DNA from: Pseudophaeomoniella oleicola
Taxonomy: Eukaryota > Ascomycota > Eurotiomycetes > Phaeomoniellales > Phaeomoniellaceae
DNA: 64,000 nucleotides
Assembly: GCA_003868215.1 (NCBI GenBank)
Contig: QWDQ01000037.1
Coordinates: 186,001 to 250,000, forward strand
Reading direction: 5' to 3'
Below are positions 59,302 to 64,000 of this stretch, one piece after another (the stretch's first letter is position 1; the number at the start of each line of letters is the position of its first letter). A program made the position numbers and the translations under genes. Below the pieces are notes generated by a model, which worked only from the letters and a program-made list of their open reading frames with translations, was not told the origin of the DNA and ran no database searches.

Positions 59302-61240
59302 TCAGGCAACATCAAGGGCCTTCTTGTCTCCATCTTCTCGGCTAGCACTTTCAATAGGACTATTCTGCTCGGACGCCTCTTTCCCTTCAAGTAGATTGCC
59401 CTCACGACCCAGCATTTGATGCTCGATATTGACTTTGGGACCTGTGAACCATTTATGGGCATCAACCACCCACCAAATAAGCACTGCTAACATTGGTCCA
59501 CCCCACACGAGACACGTCCAATTCATGAGACTGGCATTGAGGTCGCTTCCTGAGACCGATGGTAGACAGAGAATCGGAATCATAAGGACCGTGAAGCTTG
59601 TCGCCGCCGTACCAATGATAGGTGAGAATTTACCCAAATGCCATGGGCCAGGTCGAAAGCGATTGCCAACCATGAAAGTACGGATAGTGATAGGCAAGGT
59701 GAAGGCCACAAACGCACCTATTGCTCCGACCGAGAAGATGGCGCCGATTGCAACACTACCACCAAAAATGAGCAGAAGCAGAAGACATCCAACACTGGTA
59801 TTGAACCACACAGCATTGACAGGTGTTTTGGTGTGACGATTGACAACTTTGATCCATCGAGAACCGGGAAAGACGTCATCTCGAGCGTATGCATAAGTCA
59901 CCTGGGAGCGTCGTTAGTGGGTAACAGTTCCAGTTTCCTCATGCAACTCACCCTTGAGGCGGCCACCATGCAGCCTTGTCCCATTGAAAACCCAGCAATG
60001 ATTGTCAAGGCGAGAATAGCGTACGTCGTTTTCTTGGGTACGACTTGGAGAAGATAAGAAGCCCAAGGCTGGCCAAGATCTGAATCGAGTACATCGTCAA
60101 TATTGACCACCGTATATGCAGTCACAAGCTGCAGAAACCATCCAAAGATCCCACCAATGCCCGAGGTCATCACGATGGCTCTTGGCGCAGAGAGTGCAGC
60201 GTTAGAAGATTCTTCTGCAAGGTGGAAGGCTGAATCGTAGCCACTCATGGCCCAAATCGGGCCCAGGAAGGACATCAAGATAGATACGCCGGAGGGAAAG
60301 TCTGTACCCTCGTAGATGGTTCCCCACACGTCCTTGGACGAATTGAAGCGTGTGAGACCTTGGCTTGACCGATTGGTGTCAGCGGGGATCAAGATGATGA
60401 CGATAACCAGAGCGATAATGTTGAAGGTTGAACCCCACGAGTTGAATTGCGCGATCCATTTTGTCGGCATGCTGCTGATACAGGCGTGGATGATCATGAT
60501 GAAAATCGTAAGCAGGAAGATCTGATAATTTTGAGGTACGTAGTCAGGGTTCCCGATGCTGCCCGCAGCGAGTATCATGGCACTCAGCGCGTAGTTGACA
60601 GACGGTGCCCCAGTGACCTGTGCCAGCCAATTCGACCACCCCGTAATCCAAGAGACCAACGGTCCATAGCCAGGGGGTGCTAGGACTGCTGCGGCATAAT
60701 AGAGCCCGCCCGACGTCGGCATCGAGGAGCAGAGTTCCGCTTAAGGGCATTCGTCAGCAATGAAGTATAGTGAAACATAGGAAATACCGACCCATTCCCA
60801 TGGCTACACATTGGATAAAGACCATGGCAATAATCCAGCCCCATACCTGTGAGGTGTCAACGACAATGCCTGCGACATCTCGGGATCCGTATATATACCA
60901 TTCCCGCTGTTCCAGCGTATCCCATTCCATAGTAGAGAGTCGAGGCGAAACTCGGTAGCAGACCCAGAACGGCAAAACTGACACAAAATGTCGTCCACAG
61001 GGTAAACTCGCGCTTGAATTCAGGCCTGTAGTTTCGTTAGGGGATAGGCCATGATCGTAGGGCACAATGTGTATACCTATAACCCAAAGCCGCCAGGGCT
61101 TCATCGTCGGCTGTCATCTCTCCATCAAATACCGGGACCTCTCCGGGTGCGAGGACACTGGTGACATGTGCTTCAGCCACAGAGAGATGCCTCCGCGCGC
61201 TGGCCGAGACCATGCTCTCTTTTCGTTCGTCTACACTCAT
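59302..61240 (-). CDS. APC-family amino acid/choline-type permease
   Basis: Spliced model 61077-61240, 60899-61025, 60792-60846, 59952-60739, 59302-59901, giving 577 aa. It is a 12-helix transporter of the amino acid-polyamine-organocation superfamily, in the fungal GABA/choline (UGA4/HNM1) branch. The cytosolic N-terminus carries EFKREFTLWTTFCVSFAVLG, typical of this branch, then GWIIAMVFIQCVAMGMAELC and SSMPTSGGLYYAAAVLAP for helix 2-3. The middle has MSGYDSAFHLAEE, and a later block reads RWIKVVNRHTKTPVNAVW. The C-terminal tail is short and charged. Substrate cannot be told. It lies upstream of the CYP53-like gene in the same orientation, but a shared pathway is only a guess. Confidence 0.9.
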
Positions 61241-61867
61241 CGCGGCCCTCTTTCTCCGGACACAAATATAGAATGAGAAGGTACTAGAGCAGACTCTACT
61301 TGGGAAGTCAGGCAATAAGAGAACTAAGTTAGATGTACAAGGACACAAAGAGCAGAATACTGTAGAAGTCAAGCCATGCAGACGGAAAGGAAAGAGAAGC
61401 AGGCTTGTGCTACGGTAATATACAGCAAAAGCAATTGTCGCACATTACCTACCGTTATCTGTGACGGTGACAGCAGCGATATGTTCCAATGGAAATTAGG
61501 GACGGTGAGCAGTCTAAGTACGAAAGAGGCAAGCCCAACCTGGGGGAGGCGATAAGGATGATACTAAGTAGACATCGAGATGAAGCCCCCTCGCCCTGTC
61601 GATATGATCCGCCGGGATGCAACGTAGTCGATAGGGTGCTAATGGTTGTATGGTATCCTCTTCCTTCCCTTCACTATGCGGAGGCTGAACGAATGGGGGC
61701 GATCTGTTCGACAAGGCTTCCATCTCGCATACTAGCACCAATTCTGCTTTCGCTCGCACACTTTGATCTTCTCGCTAAACATACCATTTTAACCGAGTCG
61801 ACGCTCGAGAAGAAGAGTTTTGAGGTTTGTGCACAGTCCAGATCGAGTCAGCGATGTAGCGAGGGAA

Positions 61868-61894
61868 ATGAACAGGATGAACAGGATGAACAGG
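61868..61894. repeat. ATGAACAGG tandem repeat, three units
   Basis: Three adjacent copies of a 9-bp unit in the gap between divergent genes. Confidence 0.85.
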
Positions 61895-62130
61895 TCAGGT
61901 AGGCGTCTCATGCTTCGGTTAGGAGTCCATTTCAATCTGCGATAGTAAGGTTACCTTCCTCAGCTAACTTATGAATGGGAAGAGATGAGCCAGAACTCGT
62001 TGTTTCCCGAGAGTAGTCGAATCTTATGACGCTCTAACGACTTGGCTTATCTCTGATAATGAATTTAGGTAAAGTCCCACACCCCACACCCCCTGAAGCC
62101 TTTGATGAGGTCAACTGCTACGTAGTACAA

Positions 62131-62160
62131 CAGGTAAATCCAGGTAAAGCATCAGGTAAA
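62131..62160. repeat. Three CAGGTAAA copies in 30 bp
   Basis: Copies start at 62131, 62141 and 62153; a fourth, TAGGTAAA, lies at about 62066. Intergenic, far from coding sequence. Confidence 0.8.
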
Positions 62161-63302
62161 CGTTGGAAAGGAATAGTTAAGGGAGGTATTTGGGTGATCC
62201 CTCGAGAGTGAACCCTCATCAATCATAAGGTACCTAGGTAGATAGTAATTGATCCTTCCATTCAACGCTGACTACAGGTACCTATGCATCTGTTTGAGAG
62301 AGAAATCAAAAGAAAGCAGTTATTTATTGATCTTTGAGATACAATCAACAGTATCGTATCAAGTCGGAACATTCCCTGGCGCCACACTTACTAGTTCGCA
62401 TGCAATTGCCTCGTATGGATAACGGGCCACATCGGATATACTTAGATACTTGCTAAATGCTTCATACGTCTCGGAGATGAGCAGAGCGACTGTCAAGCAG
62501 CTGCCCCAGAGATAGGAGATGGGCTGCATCAACGGATGGACGGCACCTATCACAATCTCATTGAGACAGACAAGCAGAGTGCCTACTACATTGGAGTTCA
62601 ATCTATGTGTTTGTGATGTAGCTCATCTGCTATCGCTCATATCAGAATCTAGAGAAACAGGCAGACTCCCTCCCTAGGTAGGTTAATCTTGGCCCAAGAG
62701 ACATTCAGCCTGCTCGTTCCATAGAGAGAGAGAGTCACACTAGATCTCACGTAACGTTAAGCAATCATCACCCGAACAGCTGCAGTGTCTGCGTTACCAA
62801 GTATGTTTCTAGTGCATCAAAATCGTCCGATTCATCCCTTGAGCGAAGTTGCCCTCAGACTGGAGACAGCGGCTTTGTTCTGCCAATGGATTCCCCCATC
62901 AAGATCTGGCCTCTACCGCTGAAAGAAATGGCGATGATTGAGTTGTGTTTGTGGAGGTTGATTCCCTTTTATGTAGACGAAGTGATAATACCTAAATGAT
63001 CGAAACGAGGGTTCAATAAGCGGGGTGGCTAATACTGCTCTCAGGTACGCACGCTAATCAAGTAGCTGCTCCAATCAACAACATTCCGAGCAACGACGAC
63101 CCAGATCTTACCGGAGTGATATGAACGTACCCACACAGATCTATCGACTGCACACTGGTAAGCGACACATCTGTCTTACCGGGACTCCCACTTCCTCGAT
63201 TGTCGGTCATCTTGTCACCATCTAAGATGAAGTCGGGGCACGGTTGTCAAGATACCCACTCATAACTCTGTGCGCATCAGCTTGTGCACAGCTGCAGCAA
63301 CA

Positions 63303-64000
63303 ATGGGACACGAAGCTGCGACCCACGAGATCGAGCCATTGACCAAACACCAGTCCTCAGCATCGTCTCCGAGATCATCCATTGACTCGGTATCGACCAC
63401 CTCGCTAGTCCTTGAGAACCTCAATCACACAGCACAGTCCAACGACCGCGCGCTGATGGGGAAGCCAAAGCAGGAGTTCGAATACCGAGATAACGATGAT
63501 GACCCAGAAGTTGCTCAATACATACCGCCTGCTGGCCGGCCAGCGGATAGAAGATTAACAAAGATTGTTTGGATCTTAGCTCTGATAGCTGTACTCGGGT
63601 GGGCTATTGCGTTTGCCAACTTCGTTGCCAAGGGTTCATATCGACATCCTTCGACGAAACCATTTGATCACGATGCCACGAAATCAAAGGGCTCTGGAAA
63701 AAGGATTACACTTGATCAAGTGCTAGGCGGCTCATGGAGGCCGCGATGGCATTCGGTCTCATGGATCCCTGGCCCCAGCGGCGAGGATGCCTTGCTGCTC
63801 GAGAAGGGAGAGGCCGGCAAAGACTATTTAGTGGTGGAAGATGTCAGAAGCCGGACTTCTGATGCTAAAGCTGCTTCGAGTAGGACGTTGATGAAAGAAA
63901 GCTCTTTTGACGTTCTGGGCAATAAGATCTACCCGAGCCGAGTATGGCCAAGTCCGGACTTGAAGACAGTGTTGGTGATGAGCGATGAAGAACACGTCTT
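63303..64000 (+). CDS. Dipeptidyl aminopeptidase B (Ste13/Dap2-type), 5' part
   Basis: An open frame from the ATG at 63303 runs off the window end, giving 232 residues and no stop. The N-terminus is Ser/Asp/Glu-rich and cytosolic (SSPRSSIDSVSTTSLV, then FEYRDNDDDPE). One signal-anchor membrane segment follows near residues 87-108 (IVWILALIAVLGWAIAFANF), typical of a type II protein. After it come KRITLDQVLGGSWRPRWHSVSWIP and DYLVVEDVRS, the start of the beta-propeller of DPP4-type serine proteases. The family trims X-Pro or X-Ala dipeptides from secreted peptides in the vacuole or Golgi. The catalytic Ser/Asp/His part lies beyond the window. No intron is needed in the visible part. Confidence 0.88.
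   Translation, partial: MGHEAATHEIEPLTKHQSSASSPRSSIDSVSTTSLVLENLNHTAQSNDRALMGKPKQEFEYRDNDDDPEVAQYIPPAGRPADRRLTKIVWILALIAVLGWAIAFANFVAKGSYRHPSTKPFDHDATKSKGSGKRITLDQVLGGSWRPRWHSVSWIPGPSGEDALLLEKGEAGKDYLVVEDVRSRTSDAKAASSRTLMKESSFDVLGNKIYPSRVWPSPDLKTVLVMSDEEHV

Larger units (their letters stand above)
61241..63302. other. 2.06-kb intergenic region between divergent genes
   Basis: Promoters of the permease (minus) and dipeptidyl aminopeptidase B (plus). It contains a 9-bp tandem repeat (61868-61894), TACGTAGTA at 62119-62127 and three CAGGTAAA copies in 30 bp. An 80-codon ORF at 62359-62601 is not convincing. Confidence 0.55.

Noticed and set aside
56722-61240. Secondary-metabolite gene cluster
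   Set aside because: There is a P450 and a transporter but no polyketide, peptide or terpene synthase and no tailoring set.
62359-62601. 80-codon minus-strand ORF with two hydrophobic stretches
   Set aside because: It starts at TTG, no upstream exon with ATG could be joined in frame, and no family is recognised.
1-64000. Transposons, virus-like elements, CRISPR arrays, rRNA
   Set aside because: No reverse transcriptase, transposase, long terminal or inverted repeats, regular spacer arrays or rRNA-like sequence were seen; a repeat-library search would be needed to be certain.

Overview
The window is nuclear DNA of a filamentous ascomycete (Pezizomycotina). Genes are interrupted by many short introns (about 42-150 nt, GT..AG), lie on both strands and have fungal-type products: a NEDD8 protease, COP9 subunit 4, a Kre9/Knh1-type GPI protein, a CYP53-type P450, Noc4, a Polo kinase, Cdc55-type B55 and dipeptidyl aminopeptidase B. 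A leotiomycete is my guess from the general look of the housekeeping proteins; nothing seen proves it. I saw no transposon, virus-like element, rRNA, convincing tRNA or CRISPR array, and no secondary-metabolite backbone gene. All gene models were spliced by hand by matching reading-frame phase across GT..AG sites, and most close exactly in phase.

Layout. 0-13 kb: the C-terminus of a Ser/Thr/Pro-rich protein; NAD(P)H-hydrate dehydratase (+); a NEDD8-type deneddylase (-); a 1.7-kaa protein whose layout resembles meiotic chromosome-axis core proteins of the Red1/SYCP2 kind (-); and a gamma-glutamylcyclotransferase-like protein (+). 13-22.8 kb: succinate dehydrogenase iron-sulfur subunit (-), ATP synthase subunit 4 (-) sharing a 208-bp divergent promoter with NOC4 (+), a gene-poor 2.5 kb stretch, and a zinc alcohol dehydrogenase (+). 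23-40 kb: mostly minus-strand genes: an MFS transporter, a steryl-ester/TAG-type lipase, an unknown 1129-aa protein, a coiled-coil She3-like protein, a GPI-anchored wall protein, an unknown 230-aa protein and an OPA3-like protein. 40-53 kb: Polo-like kinase (+), gamma-butyrobetaine/trimethyllysine-type dioxygenase (-), monothiol glutaredoxin (-), NmrA-like oxidoreductase (-), an unknown disordered protein (-) and PP2A regulatory subunit B55 (+). 53-64 kb: a low-complexity intergenic region, COP9 signalosome subunit 4 (-), a CYP53-like P450 (-), an APC-family permease (-), and the 5' part of dipeptidyl aminopeptidase B (+).

How the genes relate. Most are housekeeping genes and not a cluster. 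Some themes recur: respiration (SDHB, ATP4, NAD(P)HX repair), removal of NEDD8 (the deneddylase and CSN4 are about 50 kb apart), and mitosis or meiosis (Polo, B55, the candidate axis protein). The most unusual signal outside genes is a palindrome, TACTACGTAGTA, with its 9-mer core TACGTAGTA. I found the core nine times, always between genes, and seven times within about 430 bp upstream of a start codon. The gene most worth a second look is the candidate meiotic axis protein at 5473-10917.
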